A DNA stretch of 64,000 nt from Pseudoxanthomonas yeongjuensis (GCF_010093345.1 NZ_PDWT01000006.1:103850-167849), one strand, 5' to 3'; shown: positions 8,357 through 18,029, counted from the first letter of the stretch. Notes: generated from the sequence alone by a model not told the origin. Program-made: numbers and translations.

Positions 8357-9193
8357 ATGGATGACCCATCACGCGTCACGACAGACGATTCTTGCGTGGA
8401 CCTGCTCTGGACCGGCGGCTGGGATTCGACTTTCAGGCTGTTGCAGTTGCTGCTGCTGCATCGCGTCCCGGTCGCCCCCCATTACCTGGAGGATCCGACG
8501 CGGGCATCGACGCAGATCGAACTGCGGACGATGGCCCGCATCGGCGAGCATCTGGGCGAGGCGTATCCATGCACCCGCGAGCTTCTGCAACCTCTACGCC
8601 TCGCTGCGGTAGCCGACGTCGCGGATGATCCGGAGATTTCCGGTGCGCTTCGGGAGATCCGCAAAAGGACCTTCATCGGCAGCCAGTACGCGTGGTTGCC
8701 GGCATTCTGCAAGCAGAATGCGATCACCGGCATGGAGTTGGGCGTGCATGTCGATGACAAGGTACAGGCGTTGTTGCGCTCGTTCGTCGTCGAGTTCGAA
8801 CATCCATGCGGCTACCGCAGCATCCGCGTCGACCCCAGGCATGCCGACACCGCCGAGTACAGGCTGTTCGGTTGCTTCAGCTTTCCGCTGTTCCGTATCG
8901 ACAAGCTGGGGATCGGCCGGCAAGCCGAAGCCGGAGGCTGGAGCGCCATCATGGACATGACATGGTTTTGCCATACCCCGCTGCGCGGCAGGCCCTGCGG
9001 GACATGCGCGCCATGCGTCTACACCATCGAAGAAGGACTCGCGCACCGCGTGCCGGCTTCGCGGCGCGCACTGTCCTTCTTCTACCGGCATCTGGTCTTG
9101 CCGCTGAAAGGGCCATTGAGGGACATGCGCGCGTCATCGCGCCGACGCCCGGTGGCCCGCCACCCGGACGCGCCCGGAATCGGCGATCCCTGA
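8357..9193 (+). CDS. QueC-like PP-loop ATPase with zinc ribbon, unknown substrate
   Basis: A 278-residue protein (if it starts at the ATG at 8357) with the PP-loop TGGWDST at 19-25 and a C-X8-C-X2-C-X2-C cluster (Cys205, 214, 217, 220). This is the same arrangement as in 7-cyano-7-deazaguanine synthase QueC. The genuine queC is at 27362-28030, so this is a divergent paralogue and not the housekeeping enzyme. Earlier in-frame starts at 8300, 8324 and 8333 are possible; an AAGAGGA element precedes 8357. It stands alone on the plus strand, divergent from the haem-oxygenase-like gene. An adenylating role on a carboxylate, as in QueC, is an inference. Confidence 0.72.
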   Translation: MDDPSRVTTDDSCVDLLWTGGWDSTFRLLQLLLLHRVPVAPHYLEDPTRASTQIELRTMARIGEHLGEAYPCTRELLQPLRLAAVADVADDPEISGALREIRKRTFIGSQYAWLPAFCKQNAITGMELGVHVDDKVQALLRSFVVEFEHPCGYRSIRVDPRHADTAEYRLFGCFSFPLFRIDKLGIGRQAEAGGWSAIMDMTWFCHTPLRGRPCGTCAPCVYTIEEGLAHRVPASRRALSFFYRHLVLPLKGPLRDMRASSRRRPVARHPDAPGIGDP

Positions 9194-9304
9194 TCGCCAC
9201 GTGGCCGATTGCGCAGGGTCCTCGCCACGCGCGCCGTCCCGCCAACTGCCCTAGCCACCGCATCGTCCGTCTCCCGCAACATCGAGGCCACGCGCTCGTA
9301 CAAG

Positions 9305-9632
9305 CGCATGTCCGGTGATGGCTTCCTGACGCTGTCTCCACAGTCGATCGCCACTGAGTCGCGCAGGACATGTGAGCCGACCTCGCCGCCGCCACGCAAG
9401 GGCCAGTACACGGCGCCAACTTCCAACAGAAAGCCATCACCGCCGCATGGAGCACCAAGCCGTCGTGCTGCTCTCTGGCCAGGACCGGATGATCCATCCC
9501 GCTGCCCAGCGCAGTGTCGCCAAGAAAATCGGCGCCAAGACGATCGTCTTGCATACCGGTCATGTGCCAATGCTGTCCAACCTCAAAGCAGTGGCTGACG
9601 ACATTGCCAATACGATTGAAGCGATTCGTTGA
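9305..9632 (+). pseudogene. Remnant of an alpha/beta-hydrolase (C-terminal third, frameshifted)
   Basis: Three reading frames together give the C-terminal part of an alpha/beta-hydrolase. GDGFLTLSPQSIA (about 9315-9353) is followed by ADLAAATQGPVHGANFQQKA (about 9376-9435) and then, in another frame from about 9450, by SGQDRMIHP and GHVPMLSNLKAVADDI. The order and the GQDRMI and HVPMLS blocks fit the acid/His end of esterase-like hydrolases. At least two frameshifts and an in-frame TGA (9373-9375) break it, and no N-terminal half or nucleophile elbow is visible upstream. It is a decayed gene fragment. Confidence 0.65.
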
Positions 9633-9950
9633 AGACAGGCGCACGAAACTGAGAAGGCGGCCCCCCGCGCCGCTTTCTCGCCTATGCGATGGCGGAAATC
9701 ATTCGTGGCATCGCCCACGAGATACGAGCTTGCCTTGTATGCGCGTGCAAGCAAACGCATCTCGTGCAGCAGCAAGCAGGGCACGCGGTTGGTGACTGAA
9801 GATGGACCGCTGGCAGGCGCGCTGACCTGATTTTCTTTCTCCCGCTCAGGCAAGACCGGTGCGATCGACCATCGATTCCACCGCCGGGACCGGGTCATGG
9901 ATTGTGGCCAGTGCCATAGGATCGAGCTACAAGTAGGAGAGCAAAACGGC
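9633..9950. other. Intergenic, hairpin only
   Basis: This 318-bp stretch separates the hydrolase remnant from the cupin gene, which ends at 9951 on the opposite strand. It holds a hairpin with arms GAGAAGGCGGC and GCCGCTTTCTC (9651-9679, one mismatch), probably an old terminator of the broken gene. No other element was recognised. Confidence 0.45.
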
Positions 9951-11069
9951 TCAGTCGAGCCGCTTCACTTCCTCGATGGGACCACCGCCATGCTTAAGTC
10001 CCTTGGCATACGTGACTTCGAGCCAGATTGCACCTCGCTCGGTCACCGGCCCCGAGCCGTAGCCCCAGATGGTGCGTGGCGGCTGGTAGATGAAGTAGTC
10101 CTTTCCTACGAGGTATGGCGAACCAGCATCCTTGGGATCCTTGAAACGCCAGACATTCATTTCACCCCACACCATGTAGCGCATAACGTTGGCATGCTCG
10201 AAATAGGTCCGAGTCCAGCCTGCAGGCGCCTTCCAACCTGGTGGAATCTTCACCAGGCGCGAGCGGAAACCCATCTTGCGGCTGTCATCCAGCCACTTCA
10301 CGAATCGGCCTGGCACCTCGCGATCCTCCTCCCAGTCCACGTCGCGAGTCGAATCGAGCAGCCAGGGACGGGTGAATTCTTCGACCTTTCGATAATCACC
10401 GACGACACCGGGAGGAGGCGGACCGCCATCACGGCCGCGATAGCTGCCGGGTTGGCCGTTGCGGCCGACGTTGATGACGTGACCGTCGCCTTCCTCGAAG
10501 ATGATCAGATCGTAAGGGAGCTGATTGCGCAGGCCACCGGTTCCCAGCGTGCCGCCATGCAGCGAGTAAGGTGGACGCGAAAGCCAACCGCCTTCCTTCT
10601 TGCGGTAGTACATCCCATTGACCTGATCCGGGTGGACGGGCTCGGGCATGATCGCATCGCCGGCCAGCGTGTAGCCCCACTCATAGAACTCGTGGTAATG
10701 CGATACCTGCTCGGCAGGCGGCATCTTCGAGGTGAACGTCGGCAGGTATTCCAGGTGGATCAACTGCCCTACCGGAAGCGTGCTGTCGGGCCCGGCCTCT
10801 GGGCTCTGGAAGATCGTCTTGGAAGTCGGACCCAGCGGCGGTTTCTTGATCGCCGAACCGGGTGTGCCATCGAAGGGAAACTTCGGCACGTTGACGAATC
10901 CGATCTGACCCCAGCTATCGGGGTCTGGCGTGAGTGTCGCGATGATCGGCCGCGTAGCGTCCTGCGGCGCAGGGGTCGCCTGCGCCGCGGAAGCAGAGGC
11001 GCTGCCGGCAAGCGTCGCGAGCAGAACTCCCTTGACCACGGGCTTCCAAGCTGGAGGGGAAATCAACAT
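9951..11069 (-). CDS. Secreted bicupin-like protein of the catabolic island
   Basis: A 372-residue protein with a plausible signal peptide (hydrophobic 13-27, then Ala-rich SASASAAQA). Two beta-rich halves each contain a cupin-like segment: HYHEFYEWGYTLAGDAIMPEP in the first and FEHANVMRYMVWGEMNVWRF in the second, with His/Glu suited to bind a metal. The gene follows the TonB receptor after 166 bp on the same strand, so it probably shares the receptor's promoter and operator. A periplasmic or exported enzyme or binding protein acting on the imported substrate is a reasonable guess; the exact family was not recognised. Confidence 0.65.
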   Translation of the reverse strand: MLISPPAWKPVVKGVLLATLAGSASASAAQATPAPQDATRPIIATLTPDPDSWGQIGFVNVPKFPFDGTPGSAIKKPPLGPTSKTIFQSPEAGPDSTLPVGQLIHLEYLPTFTSKMPPAEQVSHYHEFYEWGYTLAGDAIMPEPVHPDQVNGMYYRKKEGGWLSRPPYSLHGGTLGTGGLRNQLPYDLIIFEEGDGHVINVGRNGQPGSYRGRDGGPPPPGVVGDYRKVEEFTRPWLLDSTRDVDWEEDREVPGRFVKWLDDSRKMGFRSRLVKIPPGWKAPAGWTRTYFEHANVMRYMVWGEMNVWRFKDPKDAGSPYLVGKDYFIYQPPRTIWGYGSGPVTERGAIWLEVTYAKGLKHGGGPIEEVKRLD

Positions 11070-11235
11070 GCGTAAACTCCCAAGTCGGTTAAGGCGGGAC
11101 GGAATGCAATATCAATTGCTATTCGTGCGGCTTGGCCAAGAAAAGAGTGCTGCTAGCGGTTTCGACGCCGCGAGCGCGGTCTCAGAACAGGCTGCCAGCA
11201 CGCTTGGCCCAGACGCACGCGCAAGACGATATATC

Positions 11236-13485
11236 TCAGAAGCTAACCCCAATCCGCAGCATGACTTCGCGCGGCGGGTTCGGATATGCGCTGACGGCCG
11301 GTCGCACGGGGTTGGATTGCTGTAGTCCGGCGAGCGAGTAGTGCTTGTCGGCGGCATTGCGTACATCGAGGTTCACTTCCCAACGCATGCCTGGACTGAT
11401 CCAACCTATGCCCGCGTTGTAGATGCTCGCCGAAACCGTCTGGACAAGCGGCCCTTCGTTGGCGACGTTGTTGAAGTAGGCGCTGTGGTGGTTCCACGAC
11501 CCGTTGATGCGCAGCTGCCCGGGCAGGCCAGGCACCTCTGGCGTCAGGCGGAACCCGAGCTGCGCCTTCCTCGGGATCAGGTTCGCGATGTCCCTATCTC
11601 CGCAGTCAATGACCTGACCGAACTGGTTGGCGCACGCGAACGAACCGGTGTACTCGCCGTCGGTGAAGGACGCATTGCCATAAAGCAGCAAGCTGTCGGA
11701 GACCTGCCACGAGGGCTCCAGCTCGATGCCGCGAACCACGCCGCCGGTGGCGTTGGAGGTGTAGATGGTGCTGGTTCCAGGAAAGAACACCGGCAGCTGC
11801 AGCCCGTCGTACTCGGCTCGATAGGCGGCCACGTTCAGGCGAAAGCGATTGTTCGGGGCGGTGTATTTCATACCGACCTCGTAGCTGTCGACGCTCTCCG
11901 GGTCGTAGGGCGTCGGTGCACCGATCTGGTCCGGCACGCCGGTGTTCGCGTTGGGCGGGATGGGATTGAAGCCACCGCTCTTGAAGCCCTGCGTCCAGGA
12001 CGCATATACCATGACTTGCGAATTCGGCTCCCAGTTCACTCCAAGCTTGGGCGTAGTCGCGGTGTAGGTCTTTTTGGCGTTCTGCGAGACGTTGAGCAAT
12101 GTGCGGTAGAACTGGGTGAAGTCCGCGCGCTCCTCGGTGTACCGGATACCTGCCGTCACGCCGACGCCGGCGCCGACTTCGTAGGTGCCTTGCGCAAAGA
12201 CCGCAGTTGCGCGCGTGTTCCGGTCCTGGTCGATCGTCGGACTGCTCGCGGCAACCGCGCGGCTCTGACCCTCCTCGTCGAAGTAGTAGAGGCCAAGCAC
12301 GCCCTTGAATTTATCGCTCGTGTAGGTCGCGTTGAACTCCTGGCTGTAGAATACGTTCCGGGTTCGACCCTCGTTGGCGCTCAGCAGATTGACGTCCTCA
12401 CCGCGATCGCGCGCCTGCTGCATCGCCAGGCTCACCCAGATCGTGTTACCAGTGCTGAACGTCCTCTGGTTTCCATAACCCGTGGTCGAGGACAGCGATA
12501 TGGCGTCGGACAGGAAGTACCGCGCGTTGATTGAGGCGCCGGTGTTGTGGATCGAACCCTGACCGAGCGGACCATAGGTTTCCGTGCGCGTGAGGTCGCG
12601 ATCAAAGGTGCCATTGGCCTCCGGAATGTTGATCCCGGGCAGCACTTGCAGCGGTACGGGCACACCCGCCTCGGAAAAGTCCTGGATGGAAAACACGGAC
12701 CCCTCGACCTCGAACTTCTCGTTTGGGGTGTACAGCAGCTTGGCCCGCTGAGCACGCGAGTCGATGTTGCCGATGCGACGGCCGTACTCCGTACCGTACA
12801 GATAGCCGTCGCGCTCGCGGGTAACGCCGCTGAGAGAGAACGCCAAAGTGTCTTCGATCAGCGGACCGCTTGCATAGAACCTCGTCCCCAACGCATCGAA
12901 ATTGCCTGCACTCAGCTCGGCCTTGCCGGTCCAATAAGCCGATGGACGGCGCGTCTCGATCTTCAGCGCGCCACCGGAGCTGTTGCGGCCATACAGCGTT
13001 CCCTGTGGCCCGCGCAATACTTCCAGCCGGTCGATGTCGAAAAAATCGAAGAACGCGCCATTGATCCGCGGTTGGTACACGTTGTCTATATAGATGCCTA
13101 CTGCGGGATCGAAGTTGATGCCGGCGGTGCTTTGTCCGACCCCGCGCATGGCGATGCGCGCGCTCGTGTTGCTGCCCTGGGAAGGCGTGATCATGATGCC
13201 CGGGATCTCGGAAGCCGCGGTCAACACGTTAGTGACCTGGCGCTCGGCCAGGGTCTCCGCTGTCAGGGCCGTGATCGCTACGGGCGTGGTCTGGACGGTC
13301 GAGGTGAAGCGCTCGGCGGTTACCGTAACCGCGTCGAGAACAACCGCTTCCTTCGGCTTTCCCGCTTCGCCTTCCTGCGTTGGCTGTTCTTGTTGGGCTT
13401 GCGCCGTCGTCGACAGTGCGATGGTGAGCGCAGAGACCAATGCGAGCTTCTTACACGTCGACTCAGGAAGTCCGGTTGCCAGCAT
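11236..13485 (-). CDS. TonB-dependent outer-membrane receptor of the catabolic island
   Basis: A 749-residue receptor. The start at 13485 is chosen because AAAGGTGA lies about 7 bases upstream and a signal peptide ending AQA follows directly. A TonB-box-like stretch (LDAVTVTAERF) precedes the plug domain, which carries the usual IDRLEVLRGPQGTLYGRNSSGG block. The remaining ~550 residues form the beta-barrel and end in phenylalanine (MLRIGVSF), the outer-membrane C-terminal signature. It is not closely similar to the two other receptors in the window and resembles the type that imports small organic molecules. A strong inverted repeat of the island regulon lies 133 bp upstream. Confidence 0.92.
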   Translation of the reverse strand: MLATGLPESTCKKLALVSALTIALSTTAQAQQEQPTQEGEAGKPKEAVVLDAVTVTAERFTSTVQTTPVAITALTAETLAERQVTNVLTAASEIPGIMITPSQGSNTSARIAMRGVGQSTAGINFDPAVGIYIDNVYQPRINGAFFDFFDIDRLEVLRGPQGTLYGRNSSGGALKIETRRPSAYWTGKAELSAGNFDALGTRFYASGPLIEDTLAFSLSGVTRERDGYLYGTEYGRRIGNIDSRAQRAKLLYTPNEKFEVEGSVFSIQDFSEAGVPVPLQVLPGINIPEANGTFDRDLTRTETYGPLGQGSIHNTGASINARYFLSDAISLSSTTGYGNQRTFSTGNTIWVSLAMQQARDRGEDVNLLSANEGRTRNVFYSQEFNATYTSDKFKGVLGLYYFDEEGQSRAVAASSPTIDQDRNTRATAVFAQGTYEVGAGVGVTAGIRYTEERADFTQFYRTLLNVSQNAKKTYTATTPKLGVNWEPNSQVMVYASWTQGFKSGGFNPIPPNANTGVPDQIGAPTPYDPESVDSYEVGMKYTAPNNRFRLNVAAYRAEYDGLQLPVFFPGTSTIYTSNATGGVVRGIELEPSWQVSDSLLLYGNASFTDGEYTGSFACANQFGQVIDCGDRDIANLIPRKAQLGFRLTPEVPGLPGQLRINGSWNHHSAYFNNVANEGPLVQTVSASIYNAGIGWISPGMRWEVNLDVRNAADKHYSLAGLQQSNPVRPAVSAYPNPPREVMLRIGVSF

Positions 13486-13985
13486 GCTTTTCACCTTTGA
13501 ATTTCCCCTAGAGGTTGTGATGACTTCGCGATGGTTTCGAGGACGCACCTCGGATGCGTCCCGATATTTGCTTGGCGATGGACCCCTGCCCGATTCAATC
13601 CTTTCCAGCTGATTGAAATAACGTAGTTCACTACGTTATCCATATTGCATAAGCCCCTCTGCCTTGTCAAGCCGATCTGCGTGCGGTTTCGAGCGTGTAC
13701 GTGGCGCGGATCGATAAAGCGCGGATCCAGTGACTCCGCTGCCTTTTCGCTCGACTTCGAATCCCCTTCCAACGCGCAGCAGATAGGTGTCCGCAGGGGT
13801 GTCAACCTGCCGCTTTGCAGGCAGACGCGAGCCGCGTACCGCGAGAGACCGAGAGTGCGGGATCGATGTGCGGTTCTCGCCAGGAGCGCGCTGCGCCAGG
13901 ACGAGCCATGCGATGCCGCAGGTTCGTCCGCCCGGCATTTATCCACCGCCGGGACGCCTCGCAAGCGCGATGGCGCGCAAGTGGC
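13486..13985. other. Intergenic region before the TonB receptor
   Basis: This 500-bp region lies between the receptor start and the end of the flavoprotein gene, both on the minus strand. It contains the regulon operator at 13617-13641, so the receptor has its own promoter. The rest (13650-13985) shows no convincing gene or RNA. Confidence 0.5.
13617..13641. promoter_or_regulatory. Island operator site A (perfect inverted repeat)
   Basis: The half-sites ATAACGTAG and CTACGTTAT are perfect complements separated by TTCA. The site is 133 bp upstream of the TonB receptor start. The sequence ACTANGTTATC recurs in the promoter regions of the other island units, so this is probably the binding site of the GntR regulator at 21865. 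Confidence 0.7.
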
Positions 13986-15521
13986 TCAGACCCTGATGAT
14001 CTTCTCTCCGAGGAGTTTTCCGAAGGTGAGTGCGGGGGTCAGGCTGGCACCGTTGGTGTGCGCTTTGCCACCCGTGGCCGCGCCCAGGACTTCACCAGCT
14101 GCGTAGAGTCCGTCGATCGCGCGTCCCTCTTTCGTGGTCACCCGCAAGTCTTTATCCACGCCAAGGCCGGCGTAGGACTTGAGCGTCCACGTCTGAGATC
14201 GGACGGCATAGAATGGGCCGCGTGCGAGAGGCACTGGCCTGTGTTCGCGATCGAAGGGATCGGGATTGCGTCGTTCTACCGACAGGTTGTACGCATCTAC
14301 GGTTTTCTGCAGGTTGGCGGGATTGATCCCGGCCCTTACGCCGAGCTCGGCCAGGGTCGCGCCCTGGTGGAACATCGGATGCGTGTTGAAGGCATCGAGC
14401 AACTTCGCCCGGCTCCAACTGCCGATGAGGGCGGGAGCCTCGTCGAGCACACGCTGGTCGAATACGGCCCAGAAGCAGTGACCCGCCTGGCGATCCATCG
14501 TCCGGTCGCGCTCGCTCATGCTTGGATGGTCTTCACGCACGAACCTTTCGCCCGATGCGTTGACGAAGATCTCCCAAGGCGCACGCGACCGCGGATCGAT
14601 GTCCATGTTCGCGGCGGCCAAAGAGGGCCACTGATCGCTCTCGGCAATGGAGCCGTAATAGCCGATGTAGTTCTCGGCGCACCGCACGTGGCCGCCGGCC
14701 GACAACCCCAGGGTAATACCGACGCCTTGGCTCGATGGCATGGCCACACGTCGATAGAGTGGCACGCCGTGCAGCGCTTCGAACATGCGGGGATTGCTTG
14801 CACAACCTCCCGTCGCCAGTACGGTGCTCCGGCCAGAAACATCCGAGCGCCTACCCTTGCCATCCGCCACCACTACTCCAGTGACTACGCCCTTCCTGTC
14901 CTGCATCAGCTCGATCGCGTCGGCACCAGTCATCAGAGTGATCTGTCCCAGCCCGACCAGGCGGTCGAACTCCGGCTTCATGACCGCCAGGATGGATATG
15001 CCGTTCTGCAACGCCGCGTGATAGCGGGGCACCGAGTAGTAATCGTAGATACCGACGCTCAGACGATCGTCGGGGATGACCAGGCCCTTCCCGGCCAGCC
15101 AGTCCACCATGCCTCCCGCGTTGTCTGCCCAAAGCCTGGCCATCTCGGGCACCGCAGTACCCTTACTGATTCTCATGATGTCGTCGTAGTGCTTCTGCGC
15201 GGTGTCGTGGATGCCCCTGGCCTTCTGGAAAACCGTTCCGGCGGCGCCCAGGTTTCCGCCGGTGATCACCAGCGATCCGCCAACGCTCAACTGTTTTTCG
15301 ATAACCACGACCTTCGCCCCCCGGTAGGCGGCGAAGATCGAAGCAATCATGCCTGCGGTACCGCCGCCGACGATCACCAGCGTGCTGGGCTCTCGCGCGT
15401 AGCTCTGGCGAATGGACCAGGGAAGAGCCGCGAGCACGGCTGCAGCTGCGCCGCTCTTCAGCATCCTGCGCCTGGAGAAAGAAGTAAGACCGCACGTATC
15501 GGGCACGTCGTAGCTGCTCAT
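13986..15521 (-). CDS. Tat-exported FAD-dependent oxidoreductase (fumarate reductase/flavocytochrome c family)
   Basis: A 511-residue flavoprotein. The start at 15521 has GGAGG eight bases upstream; the longer frame is unlikely. Residues 16-36 (SRRRMLKSGAAAAVLAALPWS) look like a twin-arginine signal. The dinucleotide-binding motif VGGGTAG is at 51-57, followed by the Glu of VVIEK and GGNLGAAG. The C-terminal block GLYAAGEVLGAATGGKAHTN closes the FAD site as in fumarate/urocanate reductases and ketosteroid dehydrogenases. In the periplasm it would reduce or dehydrogenate a C-C bond of the island substrate. It has its own operator site 146 bp upstream and lies between the receptor and the five-gene operon. 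Confidence 0.85.
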   Translation of the reverse strand: MSSYDVPDTCGLTSFSRRRMLKSGAAAAVLAALPWSIRQSYAREPSTLVIVGGGTAGMIASIFAAYRGAKVVVIEKQLSVGGSLVITGGNLGAAGTVFQKARGIHDTAQKHYDDIMRISKGTAVPEMARLWADNAGGMVDWLAGKGLVIPDDRLSVGIYDYYSVPRYHAALQNGISILAVMKPEFDRLVGLGQITLMTGADAIELMQDRKGVVTGVVVADGKGRRSDVSGRSTVLATGGCASNPRMFEALHGVPLYRRVAMPSSQGVGITLGLSAGGHVRCAENYIGYYGSIAESDQWPSLAAANMDIDPRSRAPWEIFVNASGERFVREDHPSMSERDRTMDRQAGHCFWAVFDQRVLDEAPALIGSWSRAKLLDAFNTHPMFHQGATLAELGVRAGINPANLQKTVDAYNLSVERRNPDPFDREHRPVPLARGPFYAVRSQTWTLKSYAGLGVDKDLRVTTKEGRAIDGLYAAGEVLGAATGGKAHTNGASLTPALTFGKLLGEKIIRV

Positions 15522-15888
15522 CGAATCGCCTCCATGGTGTGTCGTAATAACGAATCCGCCGGCAAGCCGGCGAGCGAAGCAGCCGTACGCACCGCCTGCG
15601 CGCACAGATGGGAACCAACAGCGGTGGCCGTCAGTGCGAACTGACGGGGTAATAGACGACGACATAGATAACGTATCTATCTATGTTAGAGATTGTCAAG
15701 CGAGGCAGGGGATCGCGCCGGCCCTGCCTGACGCAGGGCTACGCTGCTGACGCTTCGTCACGGGCATCATCGGTTCACCGGCACCCCGATCCGGGCACAT
15801 CGACTTGAACGAGAACGTTGATGCACGATCTCGTCTTGGGCAGCTTCGGCGCATTGCCGATGCAGTGCAGCATGAGAATCCGCCGGGG
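15522..15888. other. Intergenic region before the flavoprotein gene
   Basis: This 367-bp gap lies between the CoA-transferase stop and the flavoprotein start. It carries regulon operator site B at 15667-15688, so the flavoprotein is probably transcribed separately from the five-gene operon. No gene was recognised in the remainder. Confidence 0.5.
15667..15688. promoter_or_regulatory. Island operator site B
   Basis: ATAACGTA-N5-CTATGTTA matches site A (ATAACGTA-N5-CTACGTTA) in 15 of 16 half-site positions with identical spacing. It lies 146 bp upstream of the flavoprotein start. Confidence 0.65.
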
Positions 15889-17091
15889 TTACTGCGCTTC
15901 TCGTCCGACCACTCCGGCGACCAAGAGCTGTTCGGTCTCTTCTGCGGTAAAGCCAAGAGCGCCGAGGATCGACTCGCTGTGCTCGCCAGCCCGCGGAAGC
16001 GCCCCACCCTGCGTCGGCCGCCGACCCGCCATTTCCAGCGGGAGGATGGGCAGAGCGGTTCGAATGCCATTCGCCAGCTCGAGTTCCCCCAGTCCGCCGC
16101 TGGCGAGCAGGTGCGGATCGTCGAACAGATCCTCCGGGCGACGGATTGGCGCGAAAGGCAAACCCACTTGCTCGAATAGCTGCAGCAGCTGGCGACTGTC
16201 GAACTTCAACAGCACGTCGCGCACGATAGGCAGCAATTGCTCGCGTGCCGCCACCCGCATCGCATTGGTGAGATAGCGCTCATCGGCCGCGAGATCGTCA
16301 AGCTCCATGGCCTTGCAGAAGTTGAGCCATTGCAGGTCGGAGACAACGCCCAAGAACACGCGCTCGCCATCCCGCGTCTCGAAGACGTCGTAGATGGCCC
16401 AGGCCGAGATGCGTACCGGCATCGGTTGGGCCGCCTTGCCCGTCACCGCTTTCTGGGCCATGTGCTGTCCCACAAGATAAACAGTGGTTTCGTAAAGCGC
16501 GCTCGTCACCTTCTGGCCTAGTCCGGTACGGTGCCGTTGCTCTACGGCCGCCAGGATGCCGATCACGCCGAACATTCCCCCCGTCACGTCTATGACGGAC
16601 GCACCGGCCCGGAGCGGGCGTCCGGGTGGGCCCGTCATGTAGGCCAGGCCACCCATCATTTGCGCGACTTCGTCCAGCGCGGTCCGGCTCTCGTAGGGAC
16701 CGGAGAGGAATCCTTTTTCCGAGCAGTAGATGAGCCGCGGGTTGAGCTCGGCCAGCGAGTCGTAGCCGATACCAAGCCGCTCCATGGCGCCAGCGCGGAA
16801 ATTTTCGACCAATATGTCGGCGTTTGCCACAAGGCTTCTCGCTATTTCAAGACCCCGCGGTTCCTTGAGGTTGAGGCACATACTCTTTTTGTTGCGGTTG
16901 TACATCGGGAAATAGCCGGCGCCAGAACCCACGAGCTCTCGTGTGGCATCCCCGCCCATGGGCTCGACCTTGATCACCTCGGCGCCCAGCTCGGCAAGGA
17001 TCGCGCCCACTACCGGCCCCATCACCATGTGAGTGAACTCGACTACCCGAAGACCCGACAGCGGCAGTTCGGCTGTCGCAAGGTCAGTCAC
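15889..17091 (-). CDS. Class III CoA-transferase (CaiB/BaiF family)
   Basis: A 400-residue enzyme that moves CoA between carboxylic acids. The N-terminal GLRVVEFTHMVMGPVVG and GAEVIKVEP blocks, NRNKKSMCLNLK, and ILVENFRAGAMERLGIGYD are family signatures. Asp168 in VIDVTGG sits where the catalytic aspartate (Asp169 of formyl-CoA transferase) is expected. Its start overlaps the lyase stop by 4 bases (ATGA), so it is the last gene of the five-gene operon. It would activate the hydroxy-diacid made by the LeuCD-like hydratase so that the lyase can cleave it. The substrate is inferred from context only. Confidence 0.88.
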   Translation of the reverse strand: MTDLATAELPLSGLRVVEFTHMVMGPVVGAILAELGAEVIKVEPMGGDATRELVGSGAGYFPMYNRNKKSMCLNLKEPRGLEIARSLVANADILVENFRAGAMERLGIGYDSLAELNPRLIYCSEKGFLSGPYESRTALDEVAQMMGGLAYMTGPPGRPLRAGASVIDVTGGMFGVIGILAAVEQRHRTGLGQKVTSALYETTVYLVGQHMAQKAVTGKAAQPMPVRISAWAIYDVFETRDGERVFLGVVSDLQWLNFCKAMELDDLAADERYLTNAMRVAAREQLLPIVRDVLLKFDSRQLLQLFEQVGLPFAPIRRPEDLFDDPHLLASGGLGELELANGIRTALPILPLEMAGRRPTQGGALPRAGEHSESILGALGFTAEETEQLLVAGVVGREAQ

Positions 17092-18029
17092 GACTTGTCT
17101 CCCGTCGGTGGTACGAAGCCGAGTGGAAGTCCTGCATCCGGCGTGAAGCCATACAGCGGCTCGCCCGGCAGCGCATCAATCAGAATGCGCCGCACTTCAA
17201 GCAGTCGCGACAGGTCGATGCCTACGCTGATACCCATGGCCTGCAGCATGAATACGAGGTCTTCGGTCACGATGTTGCCCGATGCGCCAGGCGCGAAGGG
17301 GCAGCCTCCCAGCCCGCCCAGTGAACTGTCGAATGTGGTGATGCCGGACTCGATGCCTGCCAGTACGTTCGCCAGGCCCAAGCCACGGGTGTTGTGCAGA
17401 TGCAGACCGTTCAGCGAGCTGCTTCCCACTGCATGCTTGACGGCCGCCACCAACCGTCTTACCTGTGCCGGGTTCGCGTAGCCGGTCGTATCCGACAGAC
17501 CGACCTCGTCGCAGCCCGCCTGCATCAGGGCTTCCGCCAGTTCCACCACTTTGGACTCGGCTACCTCGCCCTCGATCGTGCAACCGAACGCCGTTGAGAT
17601 GCCCCCCTCGAAGTGGGGCCGCTCGCCCGATGGCAGGCCACCGAGCAACCGGGCGATGGCACGAACATCATCCAGGACCTGCGCGTGCGTGCGGCGCAGG
17701 TTCTTCAGGCTGTGCGATTCCGATGCGGACAGCGGCAGTGTGACCTTGTGGACACCGGCCTGCACCGCGGCTTCGGCGCCTTTGAGGTTGGGCACCAAAG
17801 CGGCCACGGTCAGGCCGGGTATCCCCCGCGCGTGAGCCACCAACTCGGCGGTATCGGCCAGTTGCGGCAATATTTTCGCGGGCACGAAGCTGCCAACCTC
17901 GATCTCGCGCACGCCGGCCGTCGCCTCCGCGGTAATCCAGGCTTTCTTGGCCGCCAGCGGCATTATCCGCTTGATGCTCTGCAAGCCATCGCGTGGGCCA
18001 ACTTCACTGATCAGAATCGATATGGTCAT
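17088..18029 (-). CDS. HMG-CoA lyase-like enzyme
   Basis: A 313-residue DRE-TIM metallolyase. VGPRDGLQ (10-17) supplies Arg13 and Asp14, LHLHN (209-213) supplies the metal ligands His210 and His212, and GLGGCPFAPGASGN carries the catalytic loop Cys243. These are the residues of authentic 3-hydroxy-3-methylglutaryl-CoA lyases, which cleave HMG-CoA to acetyl-CoA and acetoacetate; citramalyl-CoA or other 3-hydroxyacyl-CoA cleavage is possible for relatives. It overlaps both neighbours by 4 bases, which argues for translational coupling with the hydratase small subunit and the CoA-transferase. Confidence 0.9.
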   Translation of the reverse strand: MTISILISEVGPRDGLQSIKRIMPLAAKKAWITAEATAGVREIEVGSFVPAKILPQLADTAELVAHARGIPGLTVAALVPNLKGAEAAVQAGVHKVTLPLSASESHSLKNLRRTHAQVLDDVRAIARLLGGLPSGERPHFEGGISTAFGCTIEGEVAESKVVELAEALMQAGCDEVGLSDTTGYANPAQVRRLVAAVKHAVGSSSLNGLHLHNTRGLGLANVLAGIESGITTFDSSLGGLGGCPFAPGASGNIVTEDLVFMLQAMGISVGIDLSRLLEVRRILIDALPGEPLYGFTPDAGLPLGFVPPTGDKS

